A stretch of 64,000 bases of DNA from Misgurnus anguillicaudatus (Eukaryota; Chordata; Actinopteri; Cypriniformes; Cobitidae). Every line of letters starts with the position of its first letter. Position 1 is the first letter of the stretch. A program made the position numbers and the translations under genes. The notes under the pieces are model-generated. The model saw nothing but the letters and a program-made list of their open reading frames with translations, was not told the origin of the DNA and did no database searches. Shown here in pieces: positions 23,681 to 35,599 of the stretch. The stretch lies in NCBI RefSeq assembly GCF_027580225.2, contig NC_073358.2, positions 29,724,501-29,788,500 on the forward strand. The letters are read 5' to 3'.

Positions 23681-26600
23681 AGGGCATGGGCTCATAATAG
23701 GAAACACATATGGGGCCCTCTTGGGCAACCAATATGGGTCTTAAATGGGCTAACACAATAATTCCCATATAGGTTCCTTATATGGGTCCAAAGTGGGACC
23801 CACATAGGTTATGAGTATATGTGATTTGAATAAGGAAACACAAATGGGACCCTTTTGGCCAAACCATATGGGTCCAACATGGGCAAACACAATTATTCCC
23901 ATATAGGTTCCTTATATGGGTCCAAAGTGGGACCCACATAGGTCACCTATATATGTGTTTTGAATAAGGAAACACATATGGGACCCTTTTGGCCAAACCA
24001 TATGGGTAAAACATGGGCCAACACAATTATTCACATATAGGCTCCTTATATGGGCCGAAAGTGGGACCCATGTAGGTCACATGTCTGTGTTTTGAATAAG
24101 GAAACTCATATGGGGCCCTTTTGGCCAAACCATATGGGTACAACATGGGCAAACACAATTATTCCCATATAGGCTCCTTATATGGGCCCGAAGTGGGACC
24201 CACATGAGGGCATGGGCTCATAATAGGAAACACATATGGGGCCCTCTTGGGCAACCAATATGGGTCTTAAATGGGCTAACACAATAATTCCCATATAGGT
24301 TCCTTATATGGGTCCAAAGTGGGACCCACATAGGTTATGAGTATATGTGATTTGAATAAGGAAACACAAATGGGACCCTTTTGGCCAAACCATATGGGTC
24401 CAACATGGGCAAACACAATTATTCCCATATAGGTTCCTTATATGGGTCCAAAGTGGGACCCACATAGGTCACCTATATATGTGTTTTGAATAAGGAAACA
24501 CATATGGGACCCTTTTGGCCAAACCATATGGGTAAAACATGGGCAAACACAATTATTCCCATATAGGCTCCTTATATGGGCCGAAAGTGGGACCCATGTA
24601 GGTCACATGTCTGTGTTTTGAATAAGGAAACTCATATGGGGCCCTTTTGGCCAAACCATATGGGTACAACATGGGCAAACACAATTATTCCCATATAGGC
24701 TCCTTATATGGGCCCGAAGTGGGACCCACATAGGTCACCTGTATATGTATTTGAATAAGAAACACATATGGGACCCTTTTGGCCGAACCATATGGGTACA
24801 ACATGGGCAAACACAATTATTCCCAAATAGGCTCCTTATATGGGCCCAAAGTGGGACCCACATAGGTCACCTGTATATGTGTTTTGAATAAGGAAACACA
24901 TATGGGACCCTTTTGGCCAAACCATATGGGTACAACATGGGCAAACCCACTTCTTCCCATATAGGCTACTTATATGGGCCCGAAGTGGGACCAACATAGG
25001 TCACCTGCATATGTGTTTTGAATAAGGAAACACATATGGGACCCTTTTGGCCAAACCATATGGGTTCAACATGGGCAAACACAATTATTCCCATATAGGC
25101 TCTTTATATGGGCCAAAAGTGGGACCCACATAGGTCACCTGTGTATGTCTTTTGAATAAGGAAACACATATGGGACACTTTTGGCCAAACCATATGGTTA
25201 CAACATGGGCAAACACAATTATTCCCATACAGGCTCCTTATATGGGCTAAAAGTGGGACCCACATAGGTCACCTGTATATGTCTTTTGAATAAGGAAACA
25301 CATATGGGACACTTTTGGCCAAACCATATGGTTACAACATGGGCAAACACAATTATTCCCATACAGGCTCCTTATATGGGCTGAAAGTGGGACCCACATA
25401 TGTCACCTGTATATGTGTTTTGAATAAGGAAGCACATATGGGACCCTTTTAACCAAACCATATGGGTACAACATGGGCAAACACAATTATCCCCATATAG
25501 ATTCCTAATATGGGTCCAAAGTGGGACCCACATAGGTCACCTGTATATGTGTTTTGAATAAGGAAACACATATGGGACCCTTTTGGCCAAACCATATGTG
25601 TCCAACATGGTCAAACACAATTATTCCCATATAGGTTCCTTATATGGGTCCAAAGTGGGACCCACATAGGTCACCTGTATATGTGTTTTGAATAAGGAAA
25701 CACATATGGGACCCTTTTGGCCAAACCATATGTGTCCAACATGGTCAAACACAATTATTCCCATATAGGCTCCTTATATGGGCCGAAAGTGGGACCCACG
25801 TAGGTCACATGTCTGTGTTTTGAATAAGGAAACACATATGGGGCCCTTTTGGCCAAACCATATGGGTACAACATGGGCAAACACAATTATTCCCATATAG
25901 GCTCCTTATATGGGCTGAAAGTGGGACCCACATAGGTCACCTGTATATGTGTTTTGAATAAGGAAACACATATGGAACCCTATTGGCCAAACCATATGGT
26001 TACAACATGGACAAACACAAATATTCCCAAATAGGCTCCTTACATGGGCCGAAAGTGGGACCCACATAGGTCACCTGTATATGTCTTTTGAATAAGGAAA
26101 CACATATGGGGCCCTTTTGGCCAAACCATATGGGTACAACATGGGCAAACACAAATATTCCCATATAGGCTCCTTATATGGGCCGAAAGTGGGACCCACA
26201 TAGGTCACCTGTATATGTCTTTTGAATAAGGAAACACATATGGGGCCCTTTTGGCTAAACCATATGGGTACAACATGGGCAAACACAATAATTCCCATAT
26301 AGGATCCTTATATGGGCCGAAAGTGGGACCCACATAGGTCACCTGTATATGTCTTTTGAATAAGGAAACGCATATGGGGCCCTTTTGGCCAAACCATATG
26401 GGTACAACATGGGCAAACACAATTATTCCCATATAGGCTTCTTATATGGTTTAGAAGTGGGACCCACATAGGTCACCTGTATATGTGTTTTGAATAAGGA
26501 AACACATATGGGACCCTTTGGGCCAAGCCATATGGGTAAAACATGGGCAAACACAATTATTCCCATGTAGGCTTCTTATATGGGTCTGAAGTGGGACCCA

Positions 26601-26925
26601 CATAGGTCATGAGTTTATGGGTTTTGAATGAGGATACACATTTGGGACCCTTTCGGCCAAACCATATGGGTACAACATGGGCAAACACAATTATTCCCAT
26701 GTAGGCTTCTTATATGGCCCGAAAGTGGGACCCACATAGGTCACCTGTATATGTGTTTTGAATAAGGAAACACATATGGGACCCTTTCGGCCAAACCATA
26801 TGGGTACAACATGGGCAAACACAATAATTCCTATAAAGACTCCTTATATGGGCCCAAAGTGGGACCCACATAGGTCATGAGTATATGGATTCTAAATAAG
26901 GAAACACTTATGGGACCCTTTCTGT
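23681..26925. repeat. 134-bp tandem array, about 24 units
   Basis: The consensus passes through GGGACCCACATAGGTCACCT, TTTTGAATAAGGAAACACAT, ATGGGACCCTTTTGGCC and AACATGGGCAAACACAATTA. The period is 134 bp, for example equivalent points at 26071 and 26205. A higher-order duplication of 526 bp (23681-24206 and 24207-24732) is almost identical between copies, so part of the array expanded recently. Units decay at the right edge near 26925. Minus-strand frames of 75 codons repeat with the period and are not genes. Confidence 0.93.
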
Positions 26926-29900
26926 CAAATCATATTAGACCAAAAAGGGGCAAACACAAACAGTCCCATACAAGCTCCCGACATGGACCCCCATATGTAA
27001 TTGTCATTTCATGCCCTGTTTTAAACAGGGATCCTGAAAGGTTTATGCCTATGTTTTCAGACTGTCTTACTTCACAAACCATGGTGACGCTAAAAGCAAG
27101 ACATGTAGCCTAATAGTTTATGAAGTTCCAAAGGACTGCAGGATAACTTCTAAGTAAAGACGGCTGCATCAATGTAACAGAAGCCTTGCATTTTTTACCC
27201 AAAGCTTGCATGGGTATTAGTGCATTTAAAATGTTATTTGTAATATGATGACAAAACATTGCAAAAATTAGTTAGGTTCAGGCTCAGGTTAAAATTTTCC
27301 TGCAAGTCTAAAGCGATCTAACATAATTAGCAAAAGTGAGAAAGTGACAGACCATATTCACCGTATTCTGATATCTAGACCAATCAGTTTTCACTGTGGG
27401 CAGGCTTACAATCAACCTCTCTCTTCAGCTCAGTAAGCCACTGTACAGTAGTTTATTTACAATGTACAGTAAATGACAGAGTGTCCAAAAAAAAACACTG
27501 GAAAATAATACAATATTTACTTTATTTTTCAAGTACATAAAAGTGTATCTGTGTGTAAACCCTCTGCTTTTAAACAAAACAAAAACATTTGATCCTATCT
27601 TTATTTGTTCCTTTTTATCTTATTTTAAATATGTGTAGTTTTTTATAAATATAGGGTCAAAGGAGTTTAAGGTGTCCTTCATAATTGTACATATATTTTA
27701 TAGCTGTTAAAAGAGCAACCATATTAAAGTAGGCTAATAAACAACATAACACAAAATAATATAGAATTTATATTGATGATTTAATTATTTTAAATGTATG
27801 TTTTTTTTGCGGGGGCTTGTTGGTGAGCTTCCTTCCCAATCAGTTTGTGTAGGGTGGGATGTCTGAGTGTAATTTTAATAAATTAAACAGTCAAAACTGC
27901 ACAAAAATCTTTTATTTACATTGTCTCCAATGTTTGCTATACTGAGAGGATTTGTTCATATGTAGAACTGATTTTATGTTTTGATAGTGAATTATCACCA
28001 TACACCAAAGGCCTCTATCATGCTCTGGCCAGACCTTCAATACTGAAAGTGTTTAGAATGTTTAGCCAACATTGAGACAAGCTGAGTCATGCTGAGTCCA
28101 TGAGTTTAGGTCCATGAGAAGAGCATTGAGCAACTAGGCTCTCCTGATTTTGCCAAGTGGTTGATGTCCTCAGGGCAACTTTATGTTGACCCGGGGGTAA
28201 CATTTCAATCAACCAATCAGATTTCAGAAATAAGTTTACAGTTTGTTTCACCAACTATGGTGTGGTGCAGGGGTGGCTGGTGACTTCTCTTGTGAAGGAT
28301 TCAAAAATTTGTGTTTGGGGTGTCATGTGTGTTGCTCATCATGTCAAAATATGTGTTTGTTGCGTCATGTGAACCATGTGCATCATGCATCGTGCCTGCT
28401 GGACACACATCGAAAGGATTTGTAATTAAAGAGGCACTCACAAAATACTTGCAAGACACTACACTAAATTCATGCCACACACATGACAGGCTACATGTTG
28501 TGATGAGATTTGCATCATGTGCCCTCGATAAAGAAGTCACCACGCGGCCGTCACTGCGTGAATGGCTACTGGATTTTATTTATTTGGGGTCTATGGGCTA
28601 CAGTTTTCCAAAATATACCCTTATGAAAATTAAATAATTAAATTAAATTAAATGGTTAACTACAGTTTAAACAAAAAATAAAAACATACTCTAGTAAAAC
28701 CATGGTTTTGCCAATAGTAGGCCTAATCAATACCAAAAAACATTTTACTGTACCACAAAAAAACATGCTTAATTTTCGTTAGCTAGGCTGTCTCTTTTTT
28801 CAATGGGCTATTATACTTTCATGTAGAAAATTAACCATGGTTTTACTATAGTTAAAACAAAAAACATAGTAGAACCATGGTTTTGCTAGTAACCAATACA
28901 CCAAAAAAACATGTTTACACTTTTACCACAATAAAACCATGGTAAATTTTCGTAAGGGCTATATGCACATTGTGTTTTGGGGTATATTTATGCAGATACA
29001 GGCCCATACAAATTCTAAACCGTAGACATTGTGTGTGTGTGTGTGTGTGTGTTTGTGTGTGTGTACGTGTATTGCAATAAACTCGAATTATATGTGTATC
29101 CTACAGAAAATGCAGTATTAATGCTAAAAAGTGATTTGTCCTGCATCATCACTATGTTGTATTCGTTTAAAAAAAACGGCGCCAAGAAAGAAAGGACATG
29201 CGCATTGTTCTCCTGAGCCAGTTAACGTAGAGCTGGTACATTGCTGTCTTCACTGGAGTGCTGCAAGCTCGAAGTGTGGTGAGTAGATCTGTTTTATTAC
29301 AATATATGACATTAAACTGTTGATAAAAAGTATATTCAAGTAGTCAAACATTAAAATATTCTTGGATGTTATTCTAAATCAGTGGCGAAGCTCGCCGGGA
29401 TAACGTTTGGTGAATGCGTACGGTCGAGGTTGCGAAAATCAACCTTGTGTTTAAATTGTTAGAGTTTTAAAACATTACATTTACTCTGTTAACGTAACAT
29501 TTACTTAAGAATCGCTTTAGGATAACAGTTATAGTGGGTATTTTTACTTTTACTCGTAACTCGATGATATTTCTATTGACATGCCCTCAGTTTTGCACGA
29601 CGCACTTTATTTTAATGCAGTACGAAATGCGAACTTCAGATTATTATTATTATTTCATAATTTGCCGAAGCATTTGATTTGTGAATGAATGACTCTTTTG
29701 AACGAGTCGGTTCTTCACAAAATATTGCAAATGAATTACTGTTTTGTACCGGGTCGATTCTAAACTAGCTATTGATTGAACGGTTTGAATCAGTTTGAAT
29801 GATTTGTTCCGTTTGCTGCAAGATCTGAATCATCTGTACATCTGCAGGCTGCAGCACTTCTCGCTCGTAACGTGAAACTTAAAAACACGCCAAGGAGTGG

Positions 29901-30535
29901 ATGCAAGTGAACTATCAATCTACTGAAACAGAAGCGGGAAATGTATTCGAAGACAAAATGCTCGCGCGACCTGTGCGTCAGACCCGGATAAACGCACGCG
30001 AGCTGACAAAGTAAGTTAACGCGCTTTCAGAAATGTTCACTTGAATCACAGCAGGAAGAAAATCCATCGACGATTGGCGTCTGATTCGCTCTAAAAAGTA
30101 ATGTTTGTTCAGATGTGAGTGCTTTTTGTGACACATTAGTTTGATAATATTAGATAACACGAATTACTGTATTTTTACTCAAGTAAAATATTGACTGCTG
30201 TCCCCTCCTATGGAAATCACGTTTTCGTTTGGCTGCATCTAGTAAGAGCACTATTTTGTTTGCTCAGTTTGATCACTGATATCTATTACAAGTTTTAATG
30301 TCATTTTGGATGTAGGGAAGCAATTAGGTGCAGCGTTATAACAAGACTGTTGACTTCTATGCCTACCTTTACATGAATTTTTTTTAGCGTACATACTGTA
30401 TAGTATAGACTTGGTTAGTGAACTTTAACAGTAGCTGTTAACTCATATAATTTTGTCATTTTTATGGATTTTTTTCAGATCCTGAGTAGCTGTTATTCAA
30501 CATAAACACATTTCCGCACACATGAAGATGGATGA
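26926..30535. other. Interior of the large element; no recognised gene
   Basis: Unclassified sequence. A run of ACCATGGTTTT/AAAACCATGG words at 28680-28940 looks like a short dispersed repeat, and a (TG)n tract lies near 29030-29052. Near 29200-29285 a GC-richer block ends AGCTCGAAGTGTG followed by GTGAGTAG, which could be a first exon with a donor site. The frames at 28243-28637 resemble no family I know. Confidence 0.4.
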
Positions 30536-31002
30536 CGATAGTTCATCTTAAAATGAAACTTATGTTTATCAGCTTACCCCCAGGCCATCCAAGAGGTAGG
30601 TGACTTTGTTTCTTCAGTAGAACACAAATGTAGATTTTTAACTCCAACAGTTTCAGTCTGTCAGTTGTATAAGTGGATGGTAACAAAAACCGAAAGAGAA
30701 AAAAAACATGCACAGACAAATCCAAATAAAACCCTGCAGCTTGTGACGACACATCCGTGTCCTACTTAAGACACAAAACCTTCGGTTTGTGCGAGAAACC
30801 GAACAGTATTTATATCATTTTTTTACCTCTAATACAACATTATCCCAAGAGAAACGGCAGCCCCTACGCCCTCATTCTGTGCATCCGATACAGTAGGTGG
30901 CAGTATGCACCTATGAAGTTGTTTTGCAACCCGCTATTAAACATTAGATGAATAAGAAGGTGATGTGTGAATGCGCGTGTTTCATTTTAAGATGAACTAT
31001 CG
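30536..31002. mobile_element. MITE with about 24-bp inverted ends
   Basis: The left end CGATAGTTCATCTTAAAATG is matched by CATTTTAAGATGAACTATCG at the right end. The interior contains CTTTGTTTCTTCAGTAGAAC, a sequence common in dispersed fish repeats. About 467 bp, non-coding. Confidence 0.85.
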
Positions 31003-31177
31003 CTATAAACAGGCCCATTGGCTGCCTACATATTATAATAAGCTGTTTTAAATTTCAAATGTTCAATGCCTTATTGCACCGAGCACAACCCGAACATAAT
31101 TTCTAAATATCTATCTGAACCCGGCCCGTCGGGTCCCGCTGGCTCGGTTCGAGTATCCATCCTTTAATACCTACTGT

Positions 31178-31396
31178 ATGCCAAAGACTGTCATTGTAAA
31201 AAGTACAAATGTGCCATTTTTAATATTTCTTTATCTTAAAAATGTATTTGGTTTTGCAGATGCTCTTAAGAACAACGCCCTGATGTCCAAGGTCAACCAG
31301 CAAGAAGCTGAGAAGGCACTGCGAAAATGGTTTACTGGGGCAAGGGACAGAGGAGGACAGAGAGCATCAAGAATGCAGAAAAGGATGTCTGTTTGA
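31178..31396 (+). CDS. Exon-like ORF of unknown function inside the large element
   Basis: A frame of 72 codons. From about 31261, just after an acceptor-like TTTTGCAG, it turns into a charged, protein-like stretch with motifs KVNQQEAEKALRKWF and GARDRGGQR, ending at a stop at 31394. Codon use in the second half looks coding rather than random. I do not recognise the family. It could be the last exon of an element-encoded protein or of a captured host gene. No partner exon was joined with confidence. Confidence 0.3.
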   Translation: MPKTVIVKSTNVPFLIFLYLKNVFGFADALKNNALMSKVNQQEAEKALRKWFTGARDRGGQRASRMQKRMSV

Positions 31397-31544
31397 GAAA
31401 GGTTAAAACTACAGTTGTTGATTTGAACTGTTGTAGTTCTTTAATTTTTCTTAAAGGAAAACACAATCATTTTTCAATATTTACCATGTTCTTCCCTCAA
31501 CTTAGATGAATTAATACAAACCTCTCTTTTCTCAATGTGTGCAC

Positions 31545-32100
31545 TTAAAGGTGGGGTGCACAATTTCTAAAAAAAACGTTTTGGAAAAGGGAGACAGGCC
31601 GACTATCAAAACACACGTGTAGCCAATTAGCAGCATGTCTACTAAATGACATCGTTGCCTAGGTTGCGTATGTGTGGGGCGGGTCTATCAAAAGAAGGTC
31701 CAGATTCTATTAGGGTAAGGGTGTGTTTGTTTAGATGATTTCAAATATCAACATTGGCTTTCATGCACCCTGCCTTTATTTGTTGTAAAGTGTGGCGTGA
31801 ATGTGTTAGCATTTAGCCAAGCACCATTCATTCATTAGGATCCAAACAGGGATGAATTTAATAGCCACCAAACACTTCCATGTTTTCCCTATTCAAAGAC
31901 TGTTACATGAGTAGTTACACGAGGAAGTATGGTAAAAAATATAACTATATTGTATGGCGGAAGAGCACTTAGTTTGTAGCACTCGACCTTGGGCACAGTA
32001 ACATCATCACTCCTGACTACTCCCCCTCTTGCTTAAACTACAGTCAACATAACCAACACGCCTGTACTAATGTTAGTACATTGAGCAGACTCTGCGAAAT
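31545..32100. repeat. Composite of eroded repeats, including an old copy of the 35-kb foldback arm
   Basis: Starts TTAAAGGTGGGGTGCACAAT, a TTAA-type MITE end. Bases about 31805-32040 resemble the arms at 34927-35599 (shared order: AGCATTTAGC, CATTCATTCA, GAGTAGTTACACGAG, ATTGTATGGCG, AGAGCACTT). Too diverged to set exact borders. Confidence 0.6.
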
Positions 32101-32251
32101 ATCAAGTTAAGTTTAAGTGTACGCATTGAGAAAAGAGAGATATGTATTTATTCGGCTAAGTTGATGGAGGAACATGGTAAAATGTTGAAAAACTGTGTTT
32201 GTAATTATCTTACTTTCATTTACTTTTAAGGGCCCCATTTCAATAATTTTT

Positions 32252-33812
32252 TGGGGGGGCCATGGCATGAAAATCTGACTTTTTCCATGTTTAAGTACTA
32301 CAATTGGGTCCCCAGTGCTTCTATCAACCTAGAAAATGTGAAAAAGATCAACCCAGTAACTTCCATTCTCTGCAAGCATGTGAAAAAGTGGGTGGTTGGA
32401 GTTTGGCTCTCCTTGTGATGTCAGAGGGAGCTCTTATTGTAGTGGTACCACACCTTGGTCTGCGCTGTCCAACCGCGGCGCTGACATTTGGTGCGGAGAG
32501 GGAGAGACAGAGAGGAAAATTCACAGCACAATTAAGTTTCAATTTCAACAAACCACCATCATTGTTATCAGTGTTTGAATTTCATCAGCTCATTTGCATT
32601 TTAAAGTAGGGATGCACCGAAATGAAAATTCTTGGCCAAAACCGAAAAAAGGAAACCAAGGCCGAAAAACCGAAACACCAAAAGAAATTATTATGCCAAT
32701 TATAAGTACAATTGCATTTATGGCTATCACTGTGTACTAACTTTACTAGGGGTGTGTGATGGATAAAAAACCTCACAGTTCGGATCACATTACAGTTTTT
32801 GAGGCACAGATCAGATTATTTTTCGGATCAGCAAAAAGCAGGTGGGAAAAAATCTAATAAACAATAAAGAAATTGCAAACATTTACAAAAAAGAACAAAG
32901 TTGTACATTAATAAGGTCTGAAATTAGCATTAGGTACAGAAATCAAATTAAATGAATCATAACACAATAAATTAAATATATTATTATTTTTAGAGCTATT
33001 TGTCTCTTTGTCATGGGTTGTTTGATTAACATTAATGACACAGACTTAAGTAGGTTAATCTGACTGTAATCTATACATACACTTAAGACATAAACAAATG
33101 TTTTTATTAGAAAAAGAATACTGTGGAGATAATTTTGTTTATATGTGCCCTGTCAATAACAGAGAGATTTTATGTTTGCTTGTTTTTTTTTTTTAAACGC
33201 GTTTCTCTCGTATGTGCACTATTAAACGCGCGCACACATAGAGAACGAGGGTGGATCCCAAACAGCGCAACAGTCGCTCCACATAAAAACGTTACGTTGT
33301 GTTTCGTTGCTTTATTCGCCGAATGTATGTTAATGGATTACAGTATGAGACATATTAGCGCGACTCTCTCTAAAGTTTACACATCAAGACATGCTTAATC
33401 TTTGCAGACGCGTGCAAACAGCTCGACCGTGAGTGAAACCTGCTTGAGCACGAAGGGGAGGGGCGGGAGACGACTGATCACCGTGAGTGAAACCCAAGCG
33501 CTAGTGCACGGATGGGAGGGGCGCAGTTAACATTCATTTTCGGTTGACTTTTTCGGCTGGATTTTTTATTTCGGCCCGAAACAGATAATGCCATTTTCGA
33601 CCGAAAATTTCGGCGACCGAAATTTCGGTGCACCCCTATTTTAAAGGACACACCCAAAACAGCACATTTTTGCACACACCTACAAAGTCGCTATTTTAAC
33701 ATGCTAAAATAAATTATTTATATGGTATTTTGAGCTAGAACTTCGCGTTTGTGCTCTGGGGACACCAAAGATTTGTTTGACATCTTGAAGAGGTCTTGTG
33801 AAATGGCCCCTT
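32252..33812 (+). mobile_element. MITE copy 2 (GGCCATGGCA family), split by a hAT element
   Basis: The 5' part 32252-32606 and 3' part 33639-33812 are together colinear with the copy at 15122-15639 (GGCCATGGCATGAAAATCTG at the left; GACACCAAAGATTTGTTTGA and TGGCCCCTTT at the right). The 1-kb gap is a hAT element. The order of events is clear: MITE first, hAT second. Confidence 0.88.
32607..33638. mobile_element. hAT-type element with exact 8-bp target duplication
   Basis: Ends are TAGGGATGCACCGAAA (left) and TTTCGGTGCACCCCTA (right, reverse complement TAGGGGTGCACCGAAA). It is flanked by TTTTAAAG at 32599-32606 and 33639-33646. TAGGG-type ends with 8-bp duplications are characteristic of the hAT superfamily. 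At 1032 bp with no long transposase frame it is non-autonomous. Degenerate CCGAAA/TTTCGG words extend inward from both ends. Confidence 0.93.
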
Positions 33813-34206
33813 TGGGATGTGGAGTGGATCTTTGGTGTCTCCAGGGTACATGTGTGGGACTCTGGCTCAAAATATCGTATATGTAGATGGTTTGTTATGG
33901 CAAGTTGAAGTTGCCACTTTGTAGGTCCAAGCAAAACTGCGTCCTTTAAACGTGTCCTTTAAAATGCAAACACAGATCACAATGATGGTGGTTTGTTGAA
34001 ATTGAAACTCAGTTGTTCTGTCAATTATTTTTTCTCACTCTCTGCACTAAATGGCAGTGCCATGTTTGGATAGTGCAGATTAAGGAGTGTTATTATTATA
34101 ATAATATCCCCTTCTGATATCACAAGGGGAGCCACATTTATATTACCTATTTTTGACATGCTTGCAGCGAACATTTTACCAGGTTTTCATGCTATGGGCC
34201 CTTTAA
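33813..34206 (-). mobile_element. MITE copy 3 (GGCCATGGCA family), inverted
   Basis: Reading on the minus strand gives the same order as the other copies: AAAGGGCCCATAGCATGAAA at 34206, then the TTCTGATATCACAAGGGG region, and finally the TGGCGACACC-like 3' part next to copy 2. Copies 2 and 3 therefore abut as an inverted pair around 33812. Confidence 0.75.
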
Positions 34207-34439
34207 ATATAATTTTTTTTCTAATTGTATTCGCAATATACTTATCAAAGTACATACCTCCTTATACTATATATGGTGGCAAGAAAAAGTATGTGAATCT
34301 TTTAGATTTTCATACTTTTTTTTAATAATTTTTTCATAAAATGTGATCTGATCTCCATCTAACATAATGTGTCTAAAAAAATAACACAACTTCTGATCTT
34401 TTATGTCTTTATTGAACACACTTAGTGGCTAACCACATC

Positions 34440-34815
34440 AAACGTGTTTATGGAAGTTGCAGGCGCCTTTTTTTGAATGATATTTTTTGGGCAGGGAGCG
34501 TTTGCGTGCTGTTTATGCGTGCCGAACGGCTTGCGGTTTTTGCTGCCAGTCGCAGCACTCGCTTTTGAAGGAGCGCTGAGAGCGGAAAAGCGCACGACGT
34601 CATTCGCGTCTTTCCATTTTCCAATCGAATGAGGGGAGAGGCAGGCCTTACGGTGTGGTGAGGGAAGTTTACAGTGCTTTGAAGAACCGGACTCCACTCG
34701 CTCACTCTCTCCTGCGTGTTTGTGCACCTCTCACCCTCAAACAAGGTCACAGTAAACGCCCTCTTTTTAAAGTTTCTGCTAATATTACAGTTAACAGCAA
34801 AAGAGCGCTCACGCT
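34440..34815. repeat. GC-rich block inserted in the Tc1 relic
   Basis: This CpG-rich block with AAGCG/GCGC words contrasts sharply with the AT-rich Tc1 DNA on both sides. It carries minus-strand frames of 101 and 123 codons in different phases with no recognisable motif. Probably another repeat insertion. Its ends could not be fixed. Confidence 0.45.
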
Positions 34816-34926
34816 TCAATATTTGGACGTCTCATGTGTATGCCGTTCTTCAAGTCAATCCATAAAATCTCTATTGTGTTGAGGTCTGGGCTTTGACTTG
34901 GCCACTCCAAAAGGCGGATTTTGTTG

Positions 34927-35599
34927 TTAAAATATGTTATTACCTTAACTAAGAATTGTTGATACATCCCTCTATCATCTGTGTGCGTGCACGTAAGCGC
35001 TGGAGCGCACTGCGACGCTTCGATAGCATTTAGCTTAGCCCCATTCATTCAATGGTACCATTTAGAGATAAAGTTAGAAGTGACCAAACCCATCAACGTT
35101 TTTCCTATTTAAGACGAGTAGTTATACAAGCAAGTTTGGTGGTACAAAATAAAACATAGCGCTTTTCTAAGCGGATTTAAAAGAGGAACTATATTTTATG
35201 GCGTAATAGCACTTTTGGGAGTACTTCGACTCGCCTGAAAAGTCCGCTCCCCTTCTCACTCTCATAATGGGAGAGGGAGGGTGTTACTGCGCCGAGTCGA
35301 AGTACTCCCAAAAGTGCTATTACGCCATAAAATATAGTTCCTCTTTTAAATCTGCTTAGAAAAGCGCTACGTTTTATTTTGTACCACCAAACTTGCTCGT
35401 ATAACTACTCGTCTTAAATAGGAAAAACGTTGATGTGTTTGGTCACTTCTAACTTTATCTCTAAATGGTACCATTGAATGAATGGGGCTAAGCTAAATGC
35501 TATCGAAGCGTCGCAGCGCGCTCCAGCGCTTACGTGCACGCACACAGATGATAGAGGGATGATTCAACAGTTCTTAGTTAAGGTAATAACATATTTTAA
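34927..35599. mobile_element. 673-bp foldback element with arms of about 300 bp
   Basis: The left arm begins TTAAAATATGTTATTACCTT and the right arm ends with its reverse complement, AAGGTAATAACATATTTTAA. The arms pair almost completely through GATGATAGAGGGATG, CTCCAGCGCTTACGTGC, TGAATGAATGGGGCTAAGC and AAAAGTGCTATTACGCC, leaving a loop of roughly 40-60 bp near 35240-35290. No ORF. The arms are so similar that the copy is young or kept homogeneous by cruciform-mediated conversion. Confidence 0.93.

Noticed and set aside
23515..23768. ORFs translating to Gly-Pro-Thr-Trp-Val repeats on both strands
   Set aside because: They are translations of the ATGGG-word repeats at the left terminus of the large element.
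26071..26432. Repeated 75-codon minus-strand ORFs (GIIVFAHVVPIW)
   Set aside because: They recur with the 134-bp satellite period and overlap head to tail, so they are products of the tandem repeat.
23681..26925. CRISPR-like direct repeat array
   Set aside because: Units are contiguous 134-bp satellites without unique spacers, in vertebrate nuclear DNA.
28243..28637. ORFs of 60-108 codons near a CATGTG-rich stretch
   Set aside because: Open on both strands over the same bases, Cys/His-rich by local composition, with no recognisable zinc-finger spacing.
34422..34819. Minus-strand ORFs of 101 and 123 codons
   Set aside because: Two overlapping frames in a GC-rich repeat block inside a dead Tc1 element, without family motifs.
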